A DNA stretch of 64,000 nt from Pseudomonas putida (GCF_003228315.1 NZ_CP029693.1:1178001-1242000), one strand, 5' to 3'; positions 35,614 through 45,821 are shown, numbered from the stretch's first letter. The notes: a model not told the origin generated them from the letters alone. A program made the numbers and translations.

Positions 35614-36912
35614 TCAATCGGGCGTCGGCAACCACAACCGGAACCGCGCACCACCCAGTGGCGAGGCTTCCACAGTCAGCGTTCCACCCTGCGCCTCCAG
35701 CGCCCGACGACTGATCGCCAGCCCCAACCCAAACCCGCCCGTGGCGCGATCACGACTGCGGTCGAGACGGTAGAAGGGCTCGAAGATCCGCTCGCGCTCG
35801 TCAGCCGGAATGCCGATCCCGTCATCGTCCACGTGGATTTCACAACCCTTGGGGCACACCTTCACGCCAATCTGTATGCGTTTTTCGCAGTAACGCATGG
35901 CGTTGCGCAGCAGGTTTTGCAGGGCGCGAGCGGTCAGGCGCGGGTCGAGGGTGAAGCGTTCGAGCTGGCCGTGCAGTAGCACGTCGATGACGATGTCCGA
36001 CGATTGTTCCTCATCGACGCTGCCCAGAATGCTGTCGATGAACTCATCCAGCGACACCTCGACCTGCTCCGGGACCCGTGCCGGGTTTTGCAGCCGACTG
36101 TAGGACAGCAACTCCAGCACCAGTTCATCGAGTTCGCGAATGTGATCCACCAGGCCTTGCAGACGCTCGCGGCTGGTGGCGGGCAAGTCATCGGACAGCG
36201 CCAGGGCCAGGCCAAAATCCAGCCGGGTCAGGGGTGTGCGCAGTTCGTGGGAGACGGCATTGAGCAGATCGCGTTGCTGGTTCAGCAGGTTTTCGATGTC
36301 GCCGGCCATGGTGTCGAAGACGTTGGCCAGGCTGCCGATGTTGGAACTGGGCGCAATCTGCGTGCGCTCGCTCAAATGACCTTTGCCGAAGCGCTCGGCC
36401 GCCCCCTTGAGCCTTTCCAGGTCCCGCCAGTGCGGGCGCAGCCACAGCAACAGGCAAGCGAGCATGGTCGCGCCGATCAGCACGTTGATGCTCCAGTACA
36501 ACAGGCTGACGTCCATCGGGTCCGGCGGCACCACCATTTGCACCACGGTGTGTTCGTCCAGCGGTGCCACCGCCAGGGTGCGCCAGCCCCAGTCGCCAAT
36601 GCGCACCACGTTTTCGCCACGCTGCAAGCGCTGCTGTTCATCAAGGGAAAAATCAGGATCGTCGTTGCCGCTGAGGACGATGTGCAGCGGATGGAATTCC
36701 TTGTCCATGTCCGTTGCCAGCGCTGGCCATTGCTCGCCTGGCACCGCCTTGAACTGCTTGACGATCAGGGTTTGCAGCCCTCGGGAATAATCGAGGTTGT
36801 AGGTCACGAAACGCTCGTGGAACACCTTGACCACCAGGTCCGGCACCAGATAAATGGCAGCGCTGAACGAGACGATGGTGACCAGATACAGGCGAAAGAG
36901 GATTCTGAACAT
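35614..36912 (-). CDS. Sensor histidine kinase (RstB-like)
   Basis: 432 residues. Two membrane segments (about 7-28 and 140-162) flank a periplasmic domain; HAMP, then the H-box SHELRTPLTRLD, N-box LLRNAMRYCEK, and DDDGIGIP / GFGLGLAI ATP-binding loops. It pairs with the regulator 4 bases upstream, and the set is divergent from the RND efflux genes, which are its plausible targets. Confidence 0.92.
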   Translation of the reverse strand: MFRILFRLYLVTIVSFSAAIYLVPDLVVKVFHERFVTYNLDYSRGLQTLIVKQFKAVPGEQWPALATDMDKEFHPLHIVLSGNDDPDFSLDEQQRLQRGENVVRIGDWGWRTLAVAPLDEHTVVQMVVPPDPMDVSLLYWSINVLIGATMLACLLLWLRPHWRDLERLKGAAERFGKGHLSERTQIAPSSNIGSLANVFDTMAGDIENLLNQQRDLLNAVSHELRTPLTRLDFGLALALSDDLPATSRERLQGLVDHIRELDELVLELLSYSRLQNPARVPEQVEVSLDEFIDSILGSVDEEQSSDIVIDVLLHGQLERFTLDPRLTARALQNLLRNAMRYCEKRIQIGVKVCPKGCEIHVDDDGIGIPADERERIFEPFYRLDRSRDRATGGFGLGLAISRRALEAQGGTLTVEASPLGGARFRLWLPTPD

Positions 36913-36916
36913 CGGC

Positions 36917-37618
36917 TCAGCATTCCCACTCGGAACGGCTGAACAGGTACCCCTTGCCCCACACCGTCTTGATCTTGCGCGCCTCGCCGGCGCTGTCGTC
37001 GAACTTGCGCCGCAGCTTGGAAATCGCCACGTCCACCGAGCGATCGGTGCCGTTGAATTCAATGCCGCGCAGGCGTTGCAGGATCTGGTCGCGGCTCAAG
37101 ACTTCGCCGGCATGCCGGGCCAGCACCACCAGCAGGTTGTATTCGCCGCTGGACAACTCCACCGCCTGTCCGCGCCAGGTCACGGTGCGCTCCGACAAGT
37201 CGATGCACAGGTTGCCCATGATGATGCGGTCGTTGGCGGTCTGCGGCTCGCCGAGGCTGCTGCGGCGCAACAGGGTACGCACCCGGGCCAGCAGCACCCG
37301 GGGTTCGCAGGGTTTGGTGACGTAGTCGTCGGCGCCCATTTCCAGGCCCAGCACCTGATCGTGGCTGTCGTCGCGGGCAGTGAGCATCAGGATCGGCAAG
37401 GTCGCCGAATCGGCGCGCAGCAGGCGGCAGACTTGCAGGCCGTCGAGGCCGGGCAACATCAGGTCGAGGATAACCAGGTCCGGCGGCGTGACCCGCGCCC
37501 GTTCGCGCACCTGATCGCCACGACCGAGCACGCTGACGCTGTAACCGTTGCGTTCCAGGTAGCTGGCGATCAGTTCGGCGAGGGCGGTGTCGTCTTCGAC
37601 CAGGAGGATGTTGGGCAT
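36917..37618 (-). CDS. OmpR/RstA-type response regulator
   Basis: 233 residues. Receiver domain with acidic VEDD, phosphorylation Asp in VILDLML, Thr in LTAR and Lys in TKPCEP; C-terminal winged helix ending in KTVWGKGYLFSRS. ATG 37618; the upstream open frame is REP sequence. Partner of the kinase gene 4 bases downstream; probably controls the divergent RND genes. Confidence 0.94.
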   Translation of the reverse strand: MPNILLVEDDTALAELIASYLERNGYSVSVLGRGDQVRERARVTPPDLVILDLMLPGLDGLQVCRLLRADSATLPILMLTARDDSHDQVLGLEMGADDYVTKPCEPRVLLARVRTLLRRSSLGEPQTANDRIIMGNLCIDLSERTVTWRGQAVELSSGEYNLLVVLARHAGEVLSRDQILQRLRGIEFNGTDRSVDVAISKLRRKFDDSAGEARKIKTVWGKGYLFSRSEWEC

Positions 37619-37660
37619 GGGGTGTTTCCAGAAAATTACGGTGGCGTCCGGTAAATCGCC

Positions 37661-37753
37661 ATCGCGAGCAGGCTCGCTCCTACAAGGAATCCGAGGTGGG
37701 CACACCATTTGTAACCACCACGAAACCACTGTAGGAGCGAGCCTGCTCGCGAT
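37661..37753. repeat. REP pair between response regulator and RND genes
   Basis: Two REP units in inward order within the divergent promoter region. Confidence 0.88.
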
Positions 37754-37914
37754 GACGGCCTCACAGACGCAAAAAATTACAGGACCTCAAGGATATACGC
37801 CCGCACCCAAACCTGAGCAAAACCCTTACACAATTTCACACACCCCCAACAAAGCTTCACCGCTGCCCTCCCCGCCGCCCAGTAGCATGGCGTCGGTCAA
37901 TATTGGGGTAATCC

Positions 37915-39072
37915 ATGTCAAACCATCTGCTTGCCAAGCTCAGCCTTCTGGCGCTGGCATTGACGCTGAGCGCCTGCGACAAGGCCTCGACCGCCGAAGA
38001 ACAGGCACCGCTGGCCACCGTGCGCATCGAAACCCTCTCCGCCGGGCCGCTGTCGATCAGCAGCGAGCTGAGCGGGCGCATCGTCGCGCCGCGCATCGCC
38101 GAAGTCCGTGCCCGCGTCGCCGGCGTGGTCCTGCAACGCACCTTCCGCGAAGGCAGCGATGTGAAACAGGGCGACGTGCTTTTTCGCATCGACCCGGCAC
38201 CGTTCAAGGCCGACCTCGACAGTGCCCAGGCGGCATTGCGCAAGGCCGAGGCCAACGCGTTCCAGGCGAAGTTGCAAGAACAGCGCTACGCACAATTGAT
38301 CGACGACAAGGCCATCAGCGGCCAGGACTACGACAATGCGCAGGCCGCCGTTCGGCAAACCGCGGCCGATGTCGCCGCCAATAAAGCCGCGGTGGAGCGA
38401 GCCAGACTGAACCTCGGTTACGCCACCGTCACCGCGCCGATTTCCGGGCGTATCGGTCGCGCACTGGTCACCGAAGGCGCATTGGTCGGTCAGAACGAAA
38501 CCACGCCACTGGCATTGATTCAGCAACTGAACCCGATCCACGCCGACCTCACCCAATCGACCCGCGAACTCAACGACCTGCGCCGTGCCTTCCGCTCCGG
38601 CCAGCTCAAGGAAGTGGGTCAGGGACAGGCCAAGGCCACGCTGATTCAGGATGACGGCAGCCTCTATCCGCTGCCGGGCAAGCTACTGTTCACCGACATC
38701 ACGGTCGACCCCGGCACCGGTCAGATCATCCTGCGCAGCGAATTCCCCAACCCGGACCTCGACCTGCTGCCCGGCAGCTTCGTGCGGGTGCGCCTGGAGC
38801 AAGCGGTCAATCAGCAAGGTATCAGCGTGCCGCAACGGGCGATCCAACGGGACAGCGCCGGCATTGCGCAAGTGCTGCTGCTCGACGATGAACAACGCGT
38901 CGGCCTGCAACCGGTGGAACTGGGGCCGGTGCAAAACGACCGCTGGATCGTCACCGGCGGCCTCAAGCCCGGCGACCGCATTGTCATCGAAGGCCTGCAG
39001 CATGCGCGCCCCGGCGAGAAAGTGCAGATCGACGACTCCCCTCTTCCCCTTGCCCAGGTTTCTGGCCAGTAA
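37915..39072 (+). CDS. RND efflux periplasmic adaptor (MFP)
   Basis: 385 residues. Lipoprotein signal with lipobox LSAC (Cys at 20); hairpin of coiled coil (about 100-165, LDSAQAALRKAEANAFQAKL), lipoyl and beta-barrel domains (VTAPISGRIGR; DPGTGQIILRSEF) typical of AcrA/MexA-type adaptors. It links the inner-membrane pump to an outer-membrane channel. The pump gene follows after 15 bases. Confidence 0.93.
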   Translation: MSNHLLAKLSLLALALTLSACDKASTAEEQAPLATVRIETLSAGPLSISSELSGRIVAPRIAEVRARVAGVVLQRTFREGSDVKQGDVLFRIDPAPFKADLDSAQAALRKAEANAFQAKLQEQRYAQLIDDKAISGQDYDNAQAAVRQTAADVAANKAAVERARLNLGYATVTAPISGRIGRALVTEGALVGQNETTPLALIQQLNPIHADLTQSTRELNDLRRAFRSGQLKEVGQGQAKATLIQDDGSLYPLPGKLLFTDITVDPGTGQIILRSEFPNPDLDLLPGSFVRVRLEQAVNQQGISVPQRAIQRDSAGIAQVLLLDDEQRVGLQPVELGPVQNDRWIVTGGLKPGDRIVIEGLQHARPGEKVQIDDSPLPLAQVSGQ

Positions 39073-39087
39073 GCAGGACGCTTGTTT

Positions 39088-42000
39088 ATGCCGCAGTTTT
39101 TTATCGACCGCCCGGTGTTCGCCTGGGTGGTCGCCCTGTTCATCCTGCTCGCCGGTGCGCTGGCCATTCCGCAGCTGCCAGTGGCGCAGTACCCGGACGT
39201 TGCGCCACCGCAAATCGAAATCTATGCCGTGTACCCGGGCGCTTCGGCGCAAACCGTGGACGAGAGCGTGGTCAGCCTGATCGAGGAAGAACTCAACGGC
39301 GCCGATCACCTGCTGTACTTCGAGTCGCAAAGCAGCCTCGGCAGCGCGACGATCAAGGCCACCTTCCAGCCGGGCACCGATCCGGAAATGGCCCAGGTGG
39401 ACGTGCAGAACCGCCTGAAAGTCGTGGAGTCGCGCCTGCCGCAGGCGGTCAACCAACAGGGCTTGCAGGTGGAGAAAGTCTCCGCCGGTTTCCTGCTGCT
39501 GATCACCCTGACCTCCAGCGACGGCAAGCTCGACGACGTGGCGCTCAGCGATTATCTGGCGCGCAACGTGATGAACGAGATCAAGCGCCTGGACGGGGTC
39601 GGCAAGGCCCAGTTGTATGGCGCCGAACGGGCGATGCGCATCTGGATCGACCCGCAGAAACTGATCGGCTTCAACCTCACACCCGCTGACGTCAACGCCG
39701 CCATCGCCGCGCAGAACGCCCAAGTCTCGGCGGGCAGCATTGGAGATTTGCCGAGCCGCTCAACTCAGGAAATCACCGCGACCATTCTTGTGAAAGGCCA
39801 GTTGTCGACCCCGGAAGAATTCGCCGACATCGTACTCAAGGCCAATCCCGACGGTTCAACGGTGCGCATTGCCGATGTGGCGCGGGTCGAGATCGGCAGT
39901 CAGGACTATCAGTTCTCCACGCGCCTGAACGGCAAGCCGTCGACCGCCGTCGGCGTGCAACTGTCGCCGGGGGCCAACGCCTTGAGCACCGCAACGCTGG
40001 TGCGGGCGAAGATGGATGAACTGTCGCGTTATTTCCCGGCCAACGTCGAATACAAGATCCCCTACGACACCTCGCCCTTCGTCAAGGTCTCGATCACCAA
40101 AGTGGTCTACACCCTGCTCGAGGCGATGGTGCTGGTGTTCGCGGTGATGTTCCTGTTCCTGCAGAACATCCGCTACACACTGATTCCGACGCTGGTGGTG
40201 CCGGTGGCGCTGATGGGGACGTTCGCGACCATGCTCGCCCTGGGTTTCTCGATCAACGTGCTGACCATGTTCGGCATGGTGCTGGCCATCGGCATCCTCG
40301 TGGACGATGCCATCGTGGTGGTGGAAAACGTCGAACGGATCATGGCCACCGAAGGCCTGTCGCCCAAGGAAGCGACGCGCAAGGCAATGAAGCAGATCAC
40401 CGGCGCGATCATCGGCATCACCCTGGTGCTGGTGGCGGTGTTCATCCCCATGGCGTTCATGCAGGGATCGGTGGGGGTGATTTACCAGCAGTTCTCATTG
40501 TCCATGGCCACTTCGATCCTGTTCTCGGCGTTCCTGGCCCTGACCTTGACTCCGGCACTGTGTGCGACGCTGCTCAAGCCCATCGCCAAGGGCGAGCATC
40601 ACGAAAAAACCGGCTTCTTTGGCTGGTTCAATCGTCGCTTCGAGCAACTGACCACGCGCTATCAGGGCTGGGTCGCCTACGCACTGAAACGCAGCGGGCG
40701 TTACCTGCTGATCTACGTCGTGCTGCTGGTGGGCCTGGGGCTGCTATTCAGTCGTCTGCCCTCCTCGTTCCTGCCCGTGGAGGATCAGGGCTACACCATC
40801 ACCGACATCCAGTTGCCACCGGGCGCGAGCAAGAACCGCACGGTGCAGGTGGTCGAACAGATAGAAGCGCATAACGCCACCGAACCGGGCGTCGGCGACA
40901 GTACGGTGATTCTCGGCTTCAGCTTCTCCGGCAGCGGGCAGAACGCGGCGCTGGCATTTACCACGCTGAAGGACTGGTCCGCGCGTGGTCGCGATGACTC
41001 GGCCAGTTCCATTGCCGACCGCGCCAACATCGCCCTGAGCCAGATCAAGGACGCCATGGCGTTCGCCGTCTTGCCGCCACCGGTGGACGGCCTCGGCACC
41101 TCCAACGGTTTCGAGTTCCGCTTGCAGGACCGTGGTGGCCTCGGCCATGCCACGCTGATGCAGGCACGCACTGAGTTGCTGGCTGCCGCCGAGAAAAGCC
41201 CGGTCCTGATGAACGTGCGCGAAAGCGCCCTGGCCGAGGCGCCACAGTTGCAACTGATCGTTGATCGCAAGCAGGCCAATGCGCTGGGCGTGTCCTTTGC
41301 CGATATCGGCAGCGTGCTGTCCACTGCCGTCGGTTCGAGCTACATCAACGACTTTCCCAATCAGGGACGCATGCAACGGGTGGTGGTGCAAGCCGAAGGT
41401 GGTCAGCGCAGTCAGGTGGATGATCTGCTGAAAATGCATGTGCGCAACAACGATGGAAAAATGGTCCCGCTGTCCGCCTTCGTTCAGGCCAAATGGACCT
41501 TGGGGCCGGCACAACTGACACGCTACAACGGCTACCCGGCGATCAGCATTTCCGGTGAGCCGAAGCCGGGTTACAGCACTGGTGAAGCCATGGCGGAAAT
41601 CGAACGGCTGGTGGCACTGGGGCCGCCAGGGTTGGGGCAGGAATGGACCGGCCTGTCGTTGCAGGAACGCTTGTCCGGCAGCCAGGCGCCGATCCTGCTC
41701 GGTTTGTCGTTGCTGATCGTATTCCTGTGTCTGGCGGCCTTGTACGAGAGCTGGTCGATCCCGACCTCGGTGCTGCTGGTGGTGCCGCTGGGTGTGCTTG
41801 GCGCGGTGCTGGCGGTGACCCTGCGCGGCATGCCCAACGACGTGTTCTTCAAGGTCGGGCTGATCACCATCATCGGCCTGTCGGCGAAGAACGCGATCCT
41901 GATCATCGAGTTCGCCAAAAGCCTGGTCGACGAAGGCCACGACCTGATCGACGCCACCCTGCAGGCCGCGCGCCTGCGGTTGCGGCCGATCGTCATGACC

Positions 42001-42186
42001 TCCCTGGCCTTCATCCTCGGCGTGGTGCCACTGGCCATCGCCACCGGCGCCAGCTCGGCGAGTCAGCAAGCCATCGGGACCGGGGTGATTGGCGGGATGA
42101 TCACAGCGACCTTGGCGGTGGTGTTCGTGCCGGTGTTTTTTGTGGTGGTGATGAAGCGGGTGCGTGGGCGACAGAAAAAAATCTAA
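39088..42186 (+). CDS. RND efflux transporter, HAE1 family
   Basis: 1032 residues with twelve predicted membrane helices and two large periplasmic loops. Seen: the start PQFFIDRPVFAWV, VDDAIVVVENVER (proton-relay Asp pair in TM4), and SAKNAILIIEFAK (TM10 Lys region), matching AcrB/MexB. Exports drugs, solvents or detergents. Start is ATG 39088. No outer-membrane channel gene follows, so it must borrow one (OprM-like). I cannot assign a substrate or a named Mex system. Confidence 0.95.
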   Translation: MPQFFIDRPVFAWVVALFILLAGALAIPQLPVAQYPDVAPPQIEIYAVYPGASAQTVDESVVSLIEEELNGADHLLYFESQSSLGSATIKATFQPGTDPEMAQVDVQNRLKVVESRLPQAVNQQGLQVEKVSAGFLLLITLTSSDGKLDDVALSDYLARNVMNEIKRLDGVGKAQLYGAERAMRIWIDPQKLIGFNLTPADVNAAIAAQNAQVSAGSIGDLPSRSTQEITATILVKGQLSTPEEFADIVLKANPDGSTVRIADVARVEIGSQDYQFSTRLNGKPSTAVGVQLSPGANALSTATLVRAKMDELSRYFPANVEYKIPYDTSPFVKVSITKVVYTLLEAMVLVFAVMFLFLQNIRYTLIPTLVVPVALMGTFATMLALGFSINVLTMFGMVLAIGILVDDAIVVVENVERIMATEGLSPKEATRKAMKQITGAIIGITLVLVAVFIPMAFMQGSVGVIYQQFSLSMATSILFSAFLALTLTPALCATLLKPIAKGEHHEKTGFFGWFNRRFEQLTTRYQGWVAYALKRSGRYLLIYVVLLVGLGLLFSRLPSSFLPVEDQGYTITDIQLPPGASKNRTVQVVEQIEAHNATEPGVGDSTVILGFSFSGSGQNAALAFTTLKDWSARGRDDSASSIADRANIALSQIKDAMAFAVLPPPVDGLGTSNGFEFRLQDRGGLGHATLMQARTELLAAAEKSPVLMNVRESALAEAPQLQLIVDRKQANALGVSFADIGSVLSTAVGSSYINDFPNQGRMQRVVVQAEGGQRSQVDDLLKMHVRNNDGKMVPLSAFVQAKWTLGPAQLTRYNGYPAISISGEPKPGYSTGEAMAEIERLVALGPPGLGQEWTGLSLQERLSGSQAPILLGLSLLIVFLCLAALYESWSIPTSVLLVVPLGVLGAVLAVTLRGMPNDVFFKVGLITIIGLSAKNAILIIEFAKSLVDEGHDLIDATLQAARLRLRPIVMTSLAFILGVVPLAIATGASSASQQAIGTGVIGGMITATLAVVFVPVFFVVVMKRVRGRQKKI

Positions 42187-42201
42187 CCAACACCACCATC
42201 C

Positions 42202-42293
42202 TGTAGGAGCAAGGCTTGCCCGCGATAGCGGTGTAACGGTCACCATCATAATCGACTGCTACACCGCTATCGCGGGCAAGCCTTGCTCCTTCA
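42202..42293. repeat. REP pair, GGCTTGCC variant
   Basis: Inverted REP units with extended matching flanks (GCGATAGCGG... and ...CCGCTATCGC) after the RND gene. Confidence 0.88.
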
Positions 42294-42377
42294 GGGGATG
42301 AAGTTGCCTTGAGCATTGTGGTCATTTCAGGCAACGCTGGGCTAAGGTGATTGCAAACCCCGACCCATCGAGCCCCC

Positions 42378-43019
42378 ATGCCTTTCCTCACCCACACCCA
42401 CCCTCGCCTATCGGCCGCCACGACACTCGGCATCGCGGCCGGCATTCTGATTCCCGCCGATTCGATCATCGGCAAAATCCTCATCGGTTGGAACATCGGG
42501 GTCTGGAGCTATCTGGTGCTGATGTTCTGGCTCACCGTGCGCTCCAAAGCCACGGACGTGAAACGCATCGCCGAAATCGAAGACGAAAACGCCGGATTGG
42601 TACTGTTTGTCGTATGCATTGCGGCGATTGCCAGCCTGGCGACCATCACTTTCGAACTGGCCGGCAGCAAGGATCTGGAAACCACTCGCAAGTTGCTGCA
42701 CTACGGCTTCACCGCGTTGACGGTCATTGGTTCATGGTTGTTGATCGGGGTTATTTTCAGCGTGCATTACGCGCGACTGTTTTACACCTGGGAAGGCAAG
42801 GAGCCGGCGCTGCGCTTTGCCGAAGGCCTGACCACGCCCAACTACTGGGACTTTCTGTATTTCTCGTTCACCATCGGTGTGGCGGTACAAACTGCGGATG
42901 TCGGTGTCGCCACGCGGGGCATGCGCAAAATCGTATTGGCACAATCGCTGGTCGGCTTTTTGTTCAATACCGCGATACTGGGGTTTTCGATCAATATCGC
43001 GGCGGGTTTGTTTGGGTGA
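42378..43019 (+). CDS. DUF1345 membrane protein
   Basis: 213 residues, five or six hydrophobic segments. The family signature [20 protein letters not shown] lies near 160-180. Function unknown; the loop resembles ion-channel pore regions only loosely. ATG 42378. Convergent with the FN3 gene, 24 bases apart. Confidence 0.88.
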   Translation: MPFLTHTHPRLSAATTLGIAAGILIPADSIIGKILIGWNIGVWSYLVLMFWLTVRSKATDVKRIAEIEDENAGLVLFVVCIAAIASLATITFELAGSKDLETTRKLLHYGFTALTVIGSWLLIGVIFSVHYARLFYTWEGKEPALRFAEGLTTPNYWDFLYFSFTIGVAVQTADVGVATRGMRKIVLAQSLVGFLFNTAILGFSINIAAGLFG

Positions 43020-43043
43020 AATAGCCGTGACCTTTAGTGCCAT

Positions 43044-44726
43044 CTATATCTCGCCTTCCAGGCTTGTACTGATCGTGGCTCGATCGGAGACATTCCCGGA
43101 ACCATCGATTGCACAGACTTCGAACGTATATGCGCCGGGGAGCAGATCCACTGCCGTGTATTGCGTCATGGGCGTGCGGTCGAAGTACTCTTGATTGTTA
43201 TAAATGACATATTCGTAAACTCCGACGTCATCCGTGGAGTCGTCCCACTTCAATGTGATCGAATCACGTGTCGCACCCGTCTTGTGCAGATTTCCCGGCA
43301 TACTGGGTGGAATAAGGTCGCGAGGCTCATGGATGAGAACAGTCGGGTCGGATAGCTGCCCAAAGACGTCAAAAACCGAAATGCTTATCTCGTGTTCGGC
43401 ATTTGGCAGCAGGTTGTCCAAGCGATAGGACTCGAGAAACAGGATATCTCTGTGGAACTCACCATCCAACTGAATCCTGACGCCTGAGACAGGGATATCC
43501 TTCTGATATTTCCATTCCAGCCTGGCTGAAGTGGAGGTCAATGCAATGATTTTCGCTTCTGGTGCATCAGGCCGGGGAGATGGCGCTTGCCCTGTCGTCT
43601 TGAACACGGCCAGGCCACTGGACGAAGAAAGGTTGCCATCCTTGTCTTGCGCACGGACAAATACGTGATGATAGGTGCCACTGGACAGTCCGTTGAAGTT
43701 GAAAAAAGTGTCGGCTGTTCGAAAAACAAGCAAGCCATTCAGGACAACGCGATATCCGGCAACACCCGTATTATCGTCCGATGGCGACCAGGTCACGGTC
43801 GCAGAGGTGTCGGTGATATCACTCACGACCGGTGCACCCGGACGGCTGGGCGGAACATCATCCTCTACAGTGCTTTCCAGGGTGGCGGGAGCGGACTGGG
43901 CATCATCCAGGCGCGCTACAACCACGAATTTGAAATGGTGCGGCACCGGTCCCGGAGACAGATCCAACAGTTTGAAGTTGTGACCCCAGCGCCCCGAGGC
44001 GACAGTGAAGACTCGACCATTGATGGAAACGTCATGGGCAGGGTATTTCCTGAAAACCGGGTCCCAGGCCAATCTGCAAATCCCGTTACGGTGGTTGAAC
44101 CTCAGGTTGGTTGGCGGGCGCAGTTTGGTCCTGAAGGTGTTGAAGCTCGGCTGGGAAATGCCTGCATCATTCACGGCTCGCACTTCAACCCGAAAATCGG
44201 TGTGTTCTGACAAATGCGTCAGGCTGACTCGAGGCTCAGTCACCACTCTTACCAGAAACCCGTTCAGATAAACCCGGAAACGGGTGCCTCTGAACTCCGG
44301 ATTCGAAGCCTCCCACTGCAAGGTTGCCGACGCATGCGTCAAGTCGGTCAGCTCGAGAGTGCCGGGTTTACCAGGAGGTTTTAGCTTGAGCAAGCGATAA
44401 GAACTAACCGTTGAAACATTGTTTCCGGCTGCTTTGGCGGTGAAATGGAGCAAGTATTCGACATTGGCTTGCAATCCCGATATTTCACAAGGCGGGCGCG
44501 TCACACTGTGTGGGGCTATTCCTTCTCCAGTCACTTCGTAACCAACAGCATCCGGGCAGATTGAACACATTGCATAAGGTTCATCCCAGCAGAATGAGGC
44601 TGTGGTTGAAGACGTTCGCCACCCCCTGATATTGCCCGGGGAGCAAATTTGCACCCCCGGGCAAGATTCGATGTCGGTAGGGTTTCCAGCAAGGCTTTTG
44701 GTTGAGGATTGGTCGATACGACTCAT
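43044..44726 (-). CDS. Fibronectin type III repeat protein, no signal peptide
   Basis: 560 residues. A Cys-rich N-terminal segment (CPGVQICSPG, CWDEPYAMCSICPDA) precedes about five FN3 domains, each with the typical TSATVTWSPSDDNTGVAGYRV / YHHVFVRAQDKDGN pattern; the domains begin near 110, 205, 290, 385 and 470. FN3 modules bind proteins or carbohydrates. There is no signal peptide or membrane anchor, so export, if any, needs another route. ATG 44726 follows GAGGTGCGAGAG. A lux-box-like site is 63 bases upstream. Base composition is lower in GC than neighbours, suggesting transfer. Confidence 0.87.
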   Translation of the reverse strand: MSRIDQSSTKSLAGNPTDIESCPGVQICSPGNIRGWRTSSTTASFCWDEPYAMCSICPDAVGYEVTGEGIAPHSVTRPPCEISGLQANVEYLLHFTAKAAGNNVSTVSSYRLLKLKPPGKPGTLELTDLTHASATLQWEASNPEFRGTRFRVYLNGFLVRVVTEPRVSLTHLSEHTDFRVEVRAVNDAGISQPSFNTFRTKLRPPTNLRFNHRNGICRLAWDPVFRKYPAHDVSINGRVFTVASGRWGHNFKLLDLSPGPVPHHFKFVVVARLDDAQSAPATLESTVEDDVPPSRPGAPVVSDITDTSATVTWSPSDDNTGVAGYRVVLNGLLVFRTADTFFNFNGLSSGTYHHVFVRAQDKDGNLSSSSGLAVFKTTGQAPSPRPDAPEAKIIALTSTSARLEWKYQKDIPVSGVRIQLDGEFHRDILFLESYRLDNLLPNAEHEISISVFDVFGQLSDPTVLIHEPRDLIPPSMPGNLHKTGATRDSITLKWDDSTDDVGVYEYVIYNNQEYFDRTPMTQYTAVDLLPGAYTFEVCAIDGSGNVSDRATISTSLEGEI

Positions 44727-44789
44727 CTCTCGCACCTCAGGTCAGATCATGTCCACTGAAACCTAAACCCGGCACCACCCATCGCACAA

Positions 44790-44805
44790 CTATCAGAGGT
44801 GATAG
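44790..44805. promoter_or_regulatory. Lux-box-like inverted repeat upstream of FN3 gene
   Basis: CTATCAGAGGTGATAG: perfect 6-bp arms around GAGG; extended to 7 bp with flanking A/T. It is 63 bases before the FN3 ATG, with a -10-like hexamer TAGGTT centred 35 bases away. Confidence 0.5.
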
Positions 44806-44928
44806 TGGCGCGGCTGAATAATTACGCTATGGCTCGCCGTTTGTGCCCGGTGACCAATGCACAAACGTTCTAGCAACGCCCTCGCAACAGGCGTTAAATG
44901 TGTCAGTCATATATCCCGCAGATCAATC

Positions 44929-45768
44929 ATGACTTCTCACAACTGGATCGACCTGGCTCAGGATGCCGACACTGGCATCGAGACACTGCGCGCGCATTTC
45001 CAGGGTCATGCCTACGACCCGCACTGGCACGACAGTTATCTGGTGGGTGTGACCGAGCAAGGGGTGCAGCAATTCAACTGCCGCCGGGCCAGGCATCAGA
45101 GCACCCCGGGCAAGGTGTTTTTGCTGGAACCGGGTGACATCCATGACGGCGAAGCGCCGACCGACGACGGCTTCACCTACCGCATGCTTTACATCGACCC
45201 GCAATGGTTGAGACACGAACTCGGCGCGGTGTTCGACAGGGCGCCGGACAACAGCGAATTGAGCTTCGCCAATACGCTGGCCACCGATGTGCGCCTGGCT
45301 CACGCCACCAGCCAGGCGTTTGAATCCTTGCATCGCGGCGAACTGAAGATGGTTCGCCAGACGGCACTCGATAATGTGATCGAGTGCCTGACCCGGCATC
45401 TGCACTGGCGCACCCGATATGGCGAAGACCCACGCCTGCCCCTGGTGGCGCAAAAGGCTCGGGAGTATCTGCATGCCCACGCCCATGAAGACATCGGCCT
45501 CGACCAACTGGCCGCCGCAACAGGTGTCGACCGCTTCCGCCTGACCCGCGCCTTCAAGGCCGCCTACGGCATGGCACCCCATGCCTACCTGGTGCAATTG
45601 CGCCTGGCCACCGCCCGGAGAATGCTCGCCCGAGGCGAACAACCGGCAGCAGTGGCCACGGCGCTGGGCTTTGCCGATCAGAGTCATCTGGGCCGCTGGT
45701 TCGTACGCGCCTACGGCTTGACACCGGCGTTGTACCGCAAGCGCTGCTCAAATCTTCCAGACAGCTGA
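44929..45768 (+). CDS. AraC family regulator (cupin type)
   Basis: 279 residues. N-terminal AraC-type cupin (HWHDSYLVGV, LEPGDIHDGE) and a C-terminal HTH pair (LDQLAAATGVDRFRLTRAF; VATALGFADQSHLGRWF). ATG 44929. Directly upstream of the LysE exporter and on the same strand, so it is the probable regulator, responding to an amino acid (inference). Confidence 0.9.
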   Translation: MTSHNWIDLAQDADTGIETLRAHFQGHAYDPHWHDSYLVGVTEQGVQQFNCRRARHQSTPGKVFLLEPGDIHDGEAPTDDGFTYRMLYIDPQWLRHELGAVFDRAPDNSELSFANTLATDVRLAHATSQAFESLHRGELKMVRQTALDNVIECLTRHLHWRTRYGEDPRLPLVAQKAREYLHAHAHEDIGLDQLAAATGVDRFRLTRAFKAAYGMAPHAYLVQLRLATARRMLARGEQPAAVATALGFADQSHLGRWFVRAYGLTPALYRKRCSNLPDS

Positions 45769-45779
45769 CCCCGGCATTC

Positions 45780-45806
45780 GTGAAGATCAAACTCACTGAT
45801 CTTCAC
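45780..45806. other. 10-bp inverted repeat between AraC and LysE genes
   Basis: GTGAAGATCA and TGATCTTCAC separated by seven bases. No T-run follows, so an operator or mRNA hairpin is as likely as a terminator. Confidence 0.5.
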
Positions 45807-45821
45807 CGGAGTTTGCCTGCG

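Noticed and set aside
40744..42249. 501-codon minus-strand frame in the RND gene
   Set aside because: Shadow of the RND transporter; no family features.
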